From Berkiella sp964502705 (GTDB taxonomy: Bacteria; Pseudomonadota; Gammaproteobacteria; Berkiellales; Berkiellaceae), in the NCBI GenBank assembly GCA_964502705.1, contig CAZCXZ010000026.1:1-34729 (forward strand): a DNA stretch of 34,729 nt, in the 5' to 3' direction. Of the stretch, positions 25,558 to 34,476 are shown piece after piece. The notes beneath the pieces were generated by a model that worked only from the letters and a program-made list of their open reading frames with translations, was not told the DNA's origin and did not search any database. The stretch's first letter is position 1, and every line of letters begins with the position of its first letter. The position numbers and the translations under genes are program-made.

Positions 25558-27366
25558 ATGAGAGTTTCAACTGTCGATCTCTACCGCCGAACTGTTGATA
25601 ATTTAACCATTCAACAAGCGGCAATTAATGATTTGCAATTAAAAATATCGGCAGGCAAAAGAATTATCAATGCTTCCGATGATCCAATTGGCGCAACTAA
25701 AGCCTCAAATTTACGTTATGAAATAAGTAAATTTAACCAATTTATTAAAAATGCAGATACTGCAAAAGGTTTGTTAGAATATGAAGATTCTATTCTTGAT
25801 TCCGTTTCACATCTATATCAACGTCTGCGAGAATTAGCAATCAGTGCGGGTAACGCAAGTTTAGGGCGTGATGATCGTGAGGCAGTTGCTACAGAAATGG
25901 AAGAGCGTCTTAATGAATTACAGGATTTAGTGAATGCTAAAGATGCCAATGGCGATTATTTGTTTTCAGGTTATAAATCCAAAGTCCAAACGGTTATCAA
26001 AGCAGAAAATGGCCAATTTGTTTTTCAAGGCGATGAAGGTAAACGTAATATTTCACTCAGTGATACCACATCACTTACCATTTTAGATTCCGGGAAGAAC
26101 ATATTTTTTAATATACCAACAGATCGTGTGAATGGCGAATCCTTTAATGGTGTGGCAAACACGACGGGTGCCAGTGGTACGCTTGTAAACTCAGGTACGT
26201 TAATACCATTAGCTTCAACCGATCTCTTAATTAATAATGTTGCCATCCCAGCTAGTGAAATAGATGGTATTTCAACTACGGATGCAGCAAGTAGCGGTAT
26301 CGCGATGGCATCTGCCATTAATAGTCAAATTGCAGAACATGGCGTTCATGCCGTCACTAACTCTACCGTGTGCAATTTAGGGATTTATACGCCCAACCCT
26401 ATCACAGGCTCACAATTTACCATCAATGGCGTGAATGTTTTAGATCCGACAGCTACCGAGACTTCATTAATACTATCCATAAATGCGATTACCGAGCAAA
26501 CAGGTGTGACTGCGACACAACCTGGCGGGGCAGGTACCGCTATTGTTCTCACGGCAGCTGATGGTCGCAATATCCAATTACAAACCAGCGGCGGTGCAAC
26601 AGCAAACTTTGCCAACTTTGATTTAACCGCTGGCGCACTAGATCAAGTCATGCATTCCACGGTCACATTACGTAGCCATGAAGCTTTTAATATTCAAGGT
26701 GCATTACCTTCGCATGCTGGGTTTACGGCTGGGACCTATAGTCCTTCTGTAAATTCAGGTTCAGGCATCGTTACACAGCCGGTTATTATTGATACCATTG
26801 AAAATGTGAACGAGTCCTATTCGATTATCTTCAATAATCCACCGACGACCTTTAATGTGGTTGCTGATTCTGATCCTACCACCCCGTTGGTGGGGTTTAC
26901 CAATGTGACTTATGTTCCTGGGCAAAATATCGACTTTAATGGGATCCGAGTGGCGATCTCAGGAAGCCCCAATGCGGGGGATATCTTTGGCGTTGATTTA
27001 TCTGTTAAACCTACCCAAGATATTTTTACCACCATTACCACGTTGATCACCAGCATCCGAGGTTTGGGAGCAGATCCAACGCGCTATAGTTATGAAATTG
27101 GACAAGGCTTAAATAGCATCAACTACTCTGAATCACGCTTAATTGAAGCGCGTGCTGAAGTAGGCGTACGCATCAACATCGCAGATAGCCAAAAAGACTT
27201 TAACGACAAACTTAACGTGTTAACGCAAAGTATTTTAAGTGAAGTAGAAGATCTAGACTACACCGCCGCTATTACTAAATTAACGCAAAACTCTTTTATT
27301 CTCCAAGCAGCGCAACAAAGTTTTGTAAAAGTTCAGAGTCTGAGCATTTTTAATTATCTTCGTTAG
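25558..27366 (+). CDS. flgL: Hook-filament junction protein FlgL (HAP3), enlarged
   Basis: The flagellin-like N-terminus (QLKISAGKRIINASDDPIGA, then QRLRELAISAGNAS) and the C-terminal helix region (TAAITKLTQNSFILQAAQQS) identify FlgL, which links FlgK to the filament. At 602 residues it is roughly 200 residues longer than usual FlgL. The extra length is mainly the insert at about 209-392, homologous to inserts in FlgE and FlgK (GTLIPLASTDLLINNVAI, FTINGVNVLD, QPGGAGTAIVLTAADGRN, FANFDLTAG). A second segment with VAISGSPNAGDIFGV matches FlgK. It begins one base after flgK's stop and is the last gene of the operon; no terminator hairpin is visible in 27367-27453. Confidence 0.93.
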   Translation: MRVSTVDLYRRTVDNLTIQQAAINDLQLKISAGKRIINASDDPIGATKASNLRYEISKFNQFIKNADTAKGLLEYEDSILDSVSHLYQRLRELAISAGNASLGRDDREAVATEMEERLNELQDLVNAKDANGDYLFSGYKSKVQTVIKAENGQFVFQGDEGKRNISLSDTTSLTILDSGKNIFFNIPTDRVNGESFNGVANTTGASGTLVNSGTLIPLASTDLLINNVAIPASEIDGISTTDAASSGIAMASAINSQIAEHGVHAVTNSTVCNLGIYTPNPITGSQFTINGVNVLDPTATETSLILSINAITEQTGVTATQPGGAGTAIVLTAADGRNIQLQTSGGATANFANFDLTAGALDQVMHSTVTLRSHEAFNIQGALPSHAGFTAGTYSPSVNSGSGIVTQPVIIDTIENVNESYSIIFNNPPTTFNVVADSDPTTPLVGFTNVTYVPGQNIDFNGIRVAISGSPNAGDIFGVDLSVKPTQDIFTTITTLITSIRGLGADPTRYSYEIGQGLNSINYSESRLIEARAEVGVRINIADSQKDFNDKLNVLTQSILSEVEDLDYTAAITKLTQNSFILQAAQQSFVKVQSLSIFNYLR

Positions 27367-27453
27367 TGCCTTAACCTACCGAACATTCAATTTCTAAAGT
27401 TGTAAGATGCTTTTGAACTTCTGAACCGGCACTCAAATCCTTGGAAAGCGATT

Positions 27454-27816
27454 TTATATAACAATAATTTTTCCACGGTACATACCCATTTGACAGGTAA
27501 AAACATATTCTCCGGTATTTTTTATGGAAAGAACGATGTCTTTGGGTTTATGTAAAGGAAGTTTCTCATTAATATTTAAAGAATCGAAAATAACCATTTC
27601 AGCACAAGGGCTGGCATCCTCACGAATGAATCGAAGAGTTGCTTGTTGATTTGCTTTTATTTGGATGTACGCTGGATCATAAGTGCCATCTTTTACCTTA
27701 ATTTGAATATAATTATTTATTTCTGTTGATGATGCGTTTGGTTTGCTGAACCAAAACCACCAAATAATCAACCCAACTAACGATATTCCGAGTAAATTTA
27801 CAATAACTGTAATCAT
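27454..27816 (-). CDS. Membrane-anchored cupredoxin-domain protein
   Basis: The 120-residue protein has one N-terminal membrane helix (about 2-23) and a cupredoxin-like beta domain (about 34-120). Candidate copper ligands are Cys71 (SPCAEM), Cys108 and Met110/Met112 in FTCQMGMYRGK near the end. The usual first histidine is replaced by the PCAEM motif, as in a branch of cupredoxin-like proteins found with copper ATPases. The domain would be on the periplasmic side. It overlaps the copA stop by four bases, so it is translationally coupled to copA and probably accepts or passes copper exported by it. Confidence 0.8.
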   Translation of the reverse strand: MITVIVNLLGISLVGLIIWWFWFSKPNASSTEINNYIQIKVKDGTYDPAYIQIKANQQATLRFIREDASPCAEMVIFDSLNINEKLPLHKPKDIVLSIKNTGEYVFTCQMGMYRGKIIVI

Positions 27817-30077
27817 GAAATATTATTCCTCGGATTATAAAATCTTAAACGATTTGCATTGCTAATAACCGTAACAGATGAAAATGCCATGGCTGTGCCC
27901 GCAATCATTGGGTTAAGCAATAATCCGGTGAAAGGAAATAATATACCAGCAGCGATGGGGATCCCAATAATATTATATATAAAAGCGCCAAATAGATTTT
28001 GTTTCATATTACGAACAGTTTGTCTTGAAATTAACATAGCATCAACTACCCCTTGAAGGGAGCCACTCATTAAAATGATATCAGCACTTTCAATGGCAAT
28101 GTCCGTTCCAGTTCCTATGGCAAACCCCACGTCAGCTTGCGCCAAAGCCGGCGCATCATTGATACCGTCACCGACCATCCCAACTTTATGATGATTCTTT
28201 TGGAGTTCTGCCACTTTATTGGCTTTATCCTTAGGTAGTACCTCGGCCATAACTTCTTGGATATTAACTTGAGCTGCGATTGATAATGCTGTGCCATGAT
28301 GGTCGCCAGTAACCATCATTACTCTAAGGCCCATATTCTGTAATTGGATAATAGCAGACTTAGAATCTGCTTTAATGGGATCTGCTATAAAGATAACTCC
28401 CCTGACTTGTTTTTCAACTGCTAAGTAAATTGGGGTTTGACCTAATGTTGCTAATTCTTCGGCTTTATTTTTTAAAGCAGGTTCTATGACTATTTTTTGT
28501 AAAGCCATTAGTTTGCTATTTCCTAACCAAATTTCTTTCTCTTGTATGCTCCCACAGACACCGTAACCTGAAATTGCTTGAAAATTAGTAACAGGAAGTA
28601 AAGTATGCCCTCTTTCCTTAGCAGCATTCACAATTGCTTCACCTAACGGATGTTCCGAGCTTACTTCAAGACTTGCTGCAAATGTTAATATTAACTTCTC
28701 ACCCCAATCTTGAGCAGTATGAACGCTAATTACTTGCGGTCGACCTTGCGTAATTGTTCCTGTTTTATCAAGTACTATAGTGGTTAATTGACAGGCAAGT
28801 TGTAAAGCGTCTGCTTGTCGAATTAAAATACCGTGTTCAGCGGCTTTACCAATGCCCACGATTACAGAAATTGGTACCGCAAGCCCTAGTGCGCAAGGAC
28901 AAGCAATCACTAATACAGCCATTGAAGTTACCACCATGTAGGCAATGCGTGGTTCAATTCCTATATTGAACCAAACTAAAGCTGTAAATACCGCAATAAT
29001 CATAACAATGGGGACAAATATACCAGCAACTTGATCAGCTAATCGTGCTAATGCGGGTTTTGAGTTTTGAGCATGCTGCACCAATTCGATAATTTGTGCG
29101 AGGGTAGTGTCCTTGCCCAAACGTGTGGTTTTTAAAGTGAATCCACCTGATTTGTTGAGCGTGCCGCCCACCACAGTATCATTGACCTTTTTTTCTTTGG
29201 GCAAAGCTTCTCCTGTTAACATGGATTCATCTACATGTGATTGACCTTCAGCCACTATCCCATCAACAGGAATTTGTTCACCAGGTCTCACCCGCACAAA
29301 ATCGCCTATAAGCAATGATTCAATAGGTATATCAATTTCTTCATTTTCTCTTATGACTCGTGCGACTTTAGGTTGCAATGACATAAGGCGTTTGATCGTT
29401 TGTGAGGTATGGCTTCGAGCTCGCAATTCCAAGACTGCGCCAAGATTAACTAAAGCAATAATGATGATTGCTGCTTCAAAATAAACATGTTGCGCTAAAG
29501 GTGGTAACCACTTAGTGAATAAAATTGCAAATAGTGAATAAATCCAAGCAACGCCAGTGCCAAGTGCAATCAATGTATCCATATTAGCGGCATGAGCTCG
29601 CAATGCTTTCCAAGCCCCGACAAAAAAATGCCCACCTGAATAAATTAATGTTAAAAAAGTTACAAAACAAATAACAAGGTTAATCTGTTGACCTACAGTC
29701 GATGTTAAGGAAGGCATGATATTGAGCATGCCCATAAAAAAGAGGGGGATCCCTACAATAGCTGCAAATGTGGTCTTAAAAACCAAGTGACGATAATAGG
29801 ATTTTTCTAATAGGGCTTTTGTGTTTTCTTCTTGCTCGATATTATCTATAAGGCGCGCACCATAACCTGCTTGTTTTATAGCTTCAATTAAAACATCAAC
29901 AGAAATATTATTGATTACTGAAACAGTTGCAGTTCGATCAACTAAACTAACCTGAGCAACTTCTACACCTGTTACAGCTCGTAACGCTTTCTCAATTCTT
30001 GATACACAACTGGCACAGCTGATCCCAGTCAGTGCTAAGCGGTAGCTATTAGTTTGCTGATCAAGAATCTTGTTCAA
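27813..30077 (-). CDS. copA: Copper-exporting P1B-type ATPase CopA
   Basis: The 754-residue pump has an N-terminal heavy-metal-binding domain (GISCASC, Cys21 and Cys24), then the P1B core: actuator TGE (288-290), membrane CPC (393-395), phosphorylation DKTGT (437-441), HP locus (476-477) and GDGIND (636-641). The YN at 701-702 and MAFSS at 730-734 in the last helices are the Cu(I) selectivity residues of the P1B-1 group. It exports Cu(I) from the cytoplasm. The start is a TTG after an AAGGGA ribosome binding site; no ATG is better placed. It is divergent from the other copper genes and coupled to the cupredoxin downstream. Confidence 0.94.
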   Translation of the reverse strand: MNKILDQQTNSYRLALTGISCASCVSRIEKALRAVTGVEVAQVSLVDRTATVSVINNISVDVLIEAIKQAGYGARLIDNIEQEENTKALLEKSYYRHLVFKTTFAAIVGIPLFFMGMLNIMPSLTSTVGQQINLVICFVTFLTLIYSGGHFFVGAWKALRAHAANMDTLIALGTGVAWIYSLFAILFTKWLPPLAQHVYFEAAIIIIALVNLGAVLELRARSHTSQTIKRLMSLQPKVARVIRENEEIDIPIESLLIGDFVRVRPGEQIPVDGIVAEGQSHVDESMLTGEALPKEKKVNDTVVGGTLNKSGGFTLKTTRLGKDTTLAQIIELVQHAQNSKPALARLADQVAGIFVPIVMIIAVFTALVWFNIGIEPRIAYMVVTSMAVLVIACPCALGLAVPISVIVGIGKAAEHGILIRQADALQLACQLTTIVLDKTGTITQGRPQVISVHTAQDWGEKLILTFAASLEVSSEHPLGEAIVNAAKERGHTLLPVTNFQAISGYGVCGSIQEKEIWLGNSKLMALQKIVIEPALKNKAEELATLGQTPIYLAVEKQVRGVIFIADPIKADSKSAIIQLQNMGLRVMMVTGDHHGTALSIAAQVNIQEVMAEVLPKDKANKVAELQKNHHKVGMVGDGINDAPALAQADVGFAIGTGTDIAIESADIILMSGSLQGVVDAMLISRQTVRNMKQNLFGAFIYNIIGIPIAAGILFPFTGLLLNPMIAGTAMAFSSVTVISNANRLRFYNPRNNIS

Positions 30078-30172
30078 GTGCTTTTCCCTTAATATCGTAA
30101 AATTTTAAACATCGACAGATGTAGTTATTAGCCTAAGAAAATAAATGAGATTACTTCTTGTATTGCGTGAAA

Positions 30173-30199
30173 AAATGACTGAACTTGCTTGTGTCATTT
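30173..30199. promoter_or_regulatory. Inverted repeat in the divergent copper promoter region
   Basis: AAATGAC (30173-30179) and GTCATTT (30193-30199) form a perfect 7-bp inverted repeat with a 13-base spacer. It lies between copA and the divergent operon. The half-site resembles the ATGAC/GTCAT halves of CusR/CopR-type copper boxes, but their spacing is shorter. It could be the operator of a copper regulator, though no regulator gene is in the window. Confidence 0.4.
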
Positions 30200-30258
30200 A
30201 TTCCCTATACATTCTTTATTTCAATAAGTATATTCAAATTTCCTACGAAAGGAAAAGT

Positions 30259-30600
30259 ATGAAAACAAACTATATCAAACATTATATCATGACCTTTTTG
30301 GCAATCTTTTGTTTGCAATATTCCATTTTTTCAATTGCGCATGAAAGTCATGCTCATCCCTTGGATAAGCAAGAAATTATTGACAAAGCTAACAAAATTA
30401 TAGAAATGGCAATAGAGCAGCAGAAACTACATCCAACATGGAAAGATGCCAAAATTGTCGAAGCCAAAGTGCTAGAAGAAAAAGGCGGGCAATGGTTAGT
30501 TCAATATAATAATCCCAGCGAAAAAAGTGATAATAAAAATTTATTCATTTTCTTTTCATTAGACGGAAAATATGTTGCGATGAATCATACTGGCAAATAG
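30259..30600 (+). CDS. DUF6488-like secreted protein of the copper module
   Basis: The ATG at 30259 is chosen because it follows AAAGGA; the open frame reaches back to 30145 but that part looks non-coding. The 113-residue product has a signal peptide (to about residue 27), then HESHAHP with His28, His31 and His33, a helix KQEIIDKANKIIEMAIEQQKL, and a small beta domain (GGQWLVQYNN, LFIFFSLDGKYVAMN). This resembles the DUF6488 family seen beside copper-resistance genes. The early histidines could bind metal. It starts the plus-strand copper operon. No biochemical role is established, to my knowledge. Confidence 0.7.
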   Translation: MKTNYIKHYIMTFLAIFCLQYSIFSIAHESHAHPLDKQEIIDKANKIIEMAIEQQKLHPTWKDAKIVEAKVLEEKGGQWLVQYNNPSEKSDNKNLFIFFSLDGKYVAMNHTGK

Positions 30601-30608
30601 GAAAAAAT

Positions 30609-31136
30609 ATGCTCAACATTCCTTTTCCACTTCACCCTATTTTTGTTCACTTTACCGTGGCTTTAAGCTTTACTTCATTTGGCGCTTATGTACTTGCCTA
30701 TCTTTTGCCGCTAGGTAAATTAAAAAAGGATTTAAGTGTCTCAGCTGTATGGATGTTATTTTTTTGCTTTTTGGCAAGCCTTTTAACTATTGCCTTTGGA
30801 TTTCTGGAATTTAACACAGTTAAGCATGATATGTTGGTACACATGCCAATGTTAGACCATAGAAATTGGGCGTTGGGTACTGCACTTGCTTTATTAGGCT
30901 GTACGATATTTGCATTAAGAGGATACATTCAGAATAAGATTCATAGTTCTTCTCTTACAATAGGTTTATTAGTCTTGGTTGGCATGATAGGCACAACAGC
31001 TTTCAAAGGTGGTGAGCTCGTTTATCATTATGGTTTAGCAGTTAAATCAAATACAGAATTAAGAGAGTTAAAACAAAATGATCAAAGACAGCAGCAAGAA
31101 AGTATTTTTCAACCAAATGCTGAAATATCAAAATGA
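30609..31136 (+). CDS. DUF2231-like four-helix membrane protein
   Basis: The 175-residue protein has four hydrophobic segments (about 12-35, 45-68, 85-105, 115-135) and the conserved start HPIFVHFTVAL, with a further His in DHRNW and FKGGELVYHYG, typical of DUF2231. The family is thought to be involved in redox or haem-related membrane processes, but its function is not settled. It lies within the copper operon, overlapping the next gene by four bases, so it is probably needed for the same response. The polar tail is glutamine-rich. Confidence 0.75.
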   Translation: MLNIPFPLHPIFVHFTVALSFTSFGAYVLAYLLPLGKLKKDLSVSAVWMLFFCFLASLLTIAFGFLEFNTVKHDMLVHMPMLDHRNWALGTALALLGCTIFALRGYIQNKIHSSSLTIGLLVLVGMIGTTAFKGGELVYHYGLAVKSNTELRELKQNDQRQQQESIFQPNAEISK

Positions 31137-31444
31137 AAAATATATATCCTATTTTAATATTGACGGTAGGTTGCTTTTTAACTGCGAAGGCAGAACAAAG
31201 CATTGAATTTGAGCAGCAGCCTGACGATCCAAATGTTTGTGTTTCAGCTATTACCTACCATTCACCGTTTCAAGACTATCAACCACAAGGTCCCATAAAA
31301 CTTCAATCGTGGTTCAAAGCAAATGAATCTGTAACAAATCAATCTATGGATCATATGCAGCATATGAATATGCCAATGGGAGACACTGCTGTACCATCTA
31401 AAACTGATTCGCATTCAAATCATCAAATGAAAGGAAGTGAATAA
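31133..31444 (+). CDS. Met/His-rich secreted protein, putative copper-binding
   Basis: The 103-residue protein has a signal peptide (about residues 1-20). Its last third is rich in methionine and histidine: MDHMQHMNMPMGD at 72-84, then HSNHQMKG near the end. Such patterns bind Cu(I)/Cu(II) in periplasmic copper carriers (for example CopA/CopB/CusF-associated Met motifs). The middle (CVSAITYHSPFQDYQPQGPIK) is not recognised. It overlaps the DUF2231 gene and precedes the TolC-like gene by six bases. A role as copper sponge or chaperone is inferred from composition and context. Confidence 0.7.
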   Translation: MKNIYPILILTVGCFLTAKAEQSIEFEQQPDDPNVCVSAITYHSPFQDYQPQGPIKLQSWFKANESVTNQSMDHMQHMNMPMGDTAVPSKTDSHSNHQMKGSE

Positions 31445-31450
31445 ATTACT

Positions 31451-32833
31451 ATGGGGCCGTATGATAGATACATTAAAATTCCAATCATTCTAACAATTTT
31501 ACCCCATTTATTTCTAAGCGGTTGCAGTACATTTTCTAAAGATGGCGGCTTTAAAGAAGTTAGTTCATACGTAACAAATCGACAACAGCAACAACCTGTT
31601 TGGCTACGTACTGATGAAGAACGTGCTCAGCAGCAACAGATTGTCAATACTATCCTATGTGATACTTTATCAGTAGATGAAGCAGTTCGCGTTGCATTTA
31701 TCAATAATCCATCATTGCAAAAGTCGCTTACTGAATTAGGTATTGCCGAAGCAGATTTAGTACAAGCAGGCAAGGTTCGTAATCCCGGTATTTCTTATAC
31801 AAAGCTAACCCCTGTAAGTGGCGAATATGATATAGAGCGTACTATTTTATTTGATGTGATGAGCCTTTTAACAATGCCTATGCGCACTGCTATTGAAAAA
31901 CAACATTTTCAACAAGCTAAATTGCAAGCCGCAATAGATATACTTGATGTCGCTGCTCAAACGAGAAAAGCATATTATTCCGTAATTGCAGCAGAACAAA
32001 AAGTAAAGTATTTAGAAAAAGTTAATCAAGCATCGCAAGCAAGCGCTCAATTAGCATTACGTATGGCTGAAGTAGGGAATTGGAATCGATTGCAACAAGC
32101 AAGGGAGCAGGCCTTTTACACGGAAACCACATTGCAACTTGCTGATGCTAAATTGATAGCTTCTCAAGAACGAGAGCATCTAACACGTTTAATGGGGCTT
32201 TGGGGCGAGCAGATCCATTATAAGCTTCCAGAGCGGTTACCAGATTTACCTTCTTCAGTTATGGAGTCGCATGAGCTAGAGGGGCAAGCACTTAGTACCC
32301 GCCTTGACGTTCAAGCGATGAGGCATGATATTCAAAGTAAATGTAAAGCGCTGGGATTAACTAAAGCAACACGTTTTATTGATGTTTTTGATTTGGGATA
32401 CGTACGTAATAGTTCAGATGAAGAGCCTCATCAAACAGGATATCAAATAGGTTTAGAAATTCCTTTGTTTGATTGGGGTGATGCAAAAGTTGCAAAAGCA
32501 CAACAAATTTATATGCAATCCATATGGCAATTACGGGAAACCGCAATCAATGCGCGCTCTGAAGTACGCGAGGCTTATCAGGTGTATCGTGTTTATTATG
32601 ATAAAGCAAAATTCTATAGAGATGATGTGGTTACGCTAAGAAAGCTGATATTAGATGAAAGTTTACTGCGTTATAACGGCATGTTGATAAGCACTTTTGA
32701 GTTGCTTGCTGATGAACGGGAGCAAATCTTGAGTGTAAATGCATATATTGAAACCTTGCGTGATTTTTGGGTTGCAGAAACAGATTTACAAACTGCTCTG
32801 ATGGTTAAATCACCTCATATTGCAGCTAATTAA
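31451..32833 (+). CDS. TolC-family outer-membrane lipoprotein (CusC-like)
   Basis: The 460-residue protein begins with a lipoprotein signal, lipobox LSGC (Cys25), and contains two outer-membrane-efflux-protein repeats of long helices and amphipathic strands (TLSVDEAVRVAFINNPSL at about 75; QTGYQIGLEIPLFDWGDAK at about 329). These are the marks of TolC-type channels. Partner RND pump and periplasmic adaptor genes (cusA/cusB type) are absent from the window, so it may work with a pump encoded elsewhere or with the oxidase and Met/His-rich protein. It is followed after nine bases by the oxidase gene. Confidence 0.87.
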   Translation: MGPYDRYIKIPIILTILPHLFLSGCSTFSKDGGFKEVSSYVTNRQQQQPVWLRTDEERAQQQQIVNTILCDTLSVDEAVRVAFINNPSLQKSLTELGIAEADLVQAGKVRNPGISYTKLTPVSGEYDIERTILFDVMSLLTMPMRTAIEKQHFQQAKLQAAIDILDVAAQTRKAYYSVIAAEQKVKYLEKVNQASQASAQLALRMAEVGNWNRLQQAREQAFYTETTLQLADAKLIASQEREHLTRLMGLWGEQIHYKLPERLPDLPSSVMESHELEGQALSTRLDVQAMRHDIQSKCKALGLTKATRFIDVFDLGYVRNSSDEEPHQTGYQIGLEIPLFDWGDAKVAKAQQIYMQSIWQLRETAINARSEVREAYQVYRVYYDKAKFYRDDVVTLRKLILDESLLRYNGMLISTFELLADEREQILSVNAYIETLRDFWVAETDLQTALMVKSPHIAAN

Positions 32834-32842
32834 GAGGATAAA

Positions 32843-34252
32843 ATGGTTTCAAGTCGTAGACGAGATTTTATAAAAAGTGCAGCAAAAGGAGCTGTTGGAT
32901 TAGGTGTCGCTTTTGCTGCAACCTCCGTCAGTAAGGTTGCCCTGGCTGCATTACCTGAAATAGCAACCGTGGAAAATCCAAAAACCATGCCTCCGTCACT
33001 TCCTGATAGCGGTCGACCCTTCCATCCTGTGGTGACCTTAAATGGTTGGTCATTACCTTGGCGTATTAAAAATGGCTGGAAGGAATTTCATTTAGTTGCA
33101 GAACCTGTTATACGTGAATTTGCCCCTGGAATGAAAACCCATTTATGGGGCTACAATGGCCAATCACCTGGTCCCACCATAGAAGTAGTTGAGGGGGATA
33201 AAGTGCGCATTTTTGTGACTAATCGACTTCCTGAGCACACAACTATCCACTGGCACGGTCAACCTCTGCCTAACGGCATGGATGGGGTGGGGGGCTTGAA
33301 CCAGCCTCAAATCAAGCCAGGTAAGACTTTCGTGTATGAATTTGAAGCAATGCGAAGTGGAACCTTCATGTATCACCCACATGCTGATGAAATGGTGCAA
33401 ATGGCAATGGGAATGATGGGGTTTTGGGTAACTCACCCTAAAGATCCTGATTTTATGAAAGTAGATCGTGATTTCTGTTTTCTGCTGTCGTCTTATGATA
33501 TTGACCCTGGTAGCTATACGCCTAAAATCGCAACTATGACTGATTTTAACTTATGGTCTTTTAATAGCCGCGTTTTCCCCGGTATTGATCCGTTGGTTTG
33601 CAGACAAAATGATCGTGTGCGAATTCGTGTTGGAAATTTAACGATGACAAATCATCCTATTCATTTACACGGAATGGAATTTGTTGTTGCTGGTACGGAT
33701 GGCGGCTGGATCAGGCCTGAGGCGCGTTGGCCTGAAGTCACAACAGATATCGCTGTTGGGCAAATGCGCGCTATAGAATTTAATGCAAGTTTACCTGGTG
33801 ATTGGGCATTTCATTGTCATAAATCCCATCATACGATGAATGCAATGGGCCATGATGTGCCAACAATGATTGGTGTTGATACGAAAGACATAAACGCTAA
33901 AATAAAAAAACTTATTCCTGATTATATGTCAATGGGTGAAAATGGTATGGCCAGCATGGGCGAAATGCATATGCCTTTGCCAAAAAATACACTTCCGATG
34001 ATGACGGGTACTGGTCAATTTGGGCCTATAGAAATGGGTGGGATGTTTACGGTAGTTAAAGTACGAGAAAATCAGAAACCTGGAGATTATAGTGATCCTG
34101 GCTGGTATCAAAACCCAAAGGGCACTGTGGCTTATGAATGGACGGGAAGCATCGACAAACCACATCGTGCTCATACTGATGCTAAAATGCAAAATAACAT
34201 GGAGCTAAAAGTACGTAAGCCCCATTCTCATAAACATGGTTGCGGTGCATAG
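32843..34252 (+). CDS. Tat-exported multicopper oxidase
   Basis: The 469-residue enzyme begins with a twin-arginine signal (SRRRDFIKSAA, hydrophobic to about residue 35). All copper-ligand motifs are present: HWHG (136-139), HPH (178-180), HPIHLHG (271-277) and HCHKSHH (324-330), with Met335 as likely axial ligand of the type-1 site, so type 1, 2 and 3 coppers should be bound. These laccase-type oxidases oxidise Cu(I) in the periplasm. A Met-rich stretch (YMSMGENGMASMGEMHM, 361-377) and a His-rich tail (HSHKHGCGA) may also bind copper. It is the last gene in the copper operon, and GAGGATAAA precedes the start. Confidence 0.92.
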   Translation: MVSSRRRDFIKSAAKGAVGLGVAFAATSVSKVALAALPEIATVENPKTMPPSLPDSGRPFHPVVTLNGWSLPWRIKNGWKEFHLVAEPVIREFAPGMKTHLWGYNGQSPGPTIEVVEGDKVRIFVTNRLPEHTTIHWHGQPLPNGMDGVGGLNQPQIKPGKTFVYEFEAMRSGTFMYHPHADEMVQMAMGMMGFWVTHPKDPDFMKVDRDFCFLLSSYDIDPGSYTPKIATMTDFNLWSFNSRVFPGIDPLVCRQNDRVRIRVGNLTMTNHPIHLHGMEFVVAGTDGGWIRPEARWPEVTTDIAVGQMRAIEFNASLPGDWAFHCHKSHHTMNAMGHDVPTMIGVDTKDINAKIKKLIPDYMSMGENGMASMGEMHMPLPKNTLPMMTGTGQFGPIEMGGMFTVVKVRENQKPGDYSDPGWYQNPKGTVAYEWTGSIDKPHRAHTDAKMQNNMELKVRKPHSHKHGCGA

Positions 34253-34444
34253 CAAAGTTACAAATTATATCTTTCTAAAGTTAGCTCTCGATAATTATAA
34301 GACGGATGATTGTTATTATTCCCTTATATATAGTCTTCACGCTATGTATAAAAAATTACCGCTGTCCGCATATACTCTTTACATTCAAAATTATTTCATA
34401 AACTCCTCAAACTATTCTCAAGCGTGACGATACTGAACCTGGGA

Positions 34445-34476
34445 GCGGTAAATACGTCGATTTGTCGTATATCCGC
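34445..34476 (+). promoter_or_regulatory. Imperfect hairpin in the flagellin upstream region
   Basis: GCGG...ATACG pairs with CGTAT...CCGC (4 and 5 bp with a small internal loop) around a 9-base loop. It lies 63-94 bp before the flagellin ATG. It could be an mRNA leader structure or an operator. The rest of 34253-34538 holds no gene. I could not find a good sigma-28 promoter (TAAAGTTT-N11-GCCGATAA) in it. Confidence 0.35.

Noticed and set aside
27390..27420. TAAAGTTG downstream of flgL as a sigma-28 -35 element
   Set aside because: No GCCGATAA-like -10 element follows at 11 bp, and the genes downstream are on the opposite strand.
30145..30258. N-terminal extension of the DUF6488-like protein to an ATG at 30145
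   Set aside because: The extension precedes the signal peptide, contains the inverted-repeat operator region, and the ATG at 30259 has a proper ribosome binding site.
34274..34300. TAAAGTTA...CGATAA as a flagellin sigma-28 promoter
   Set aside because: The two elements are about eight bases too close together.
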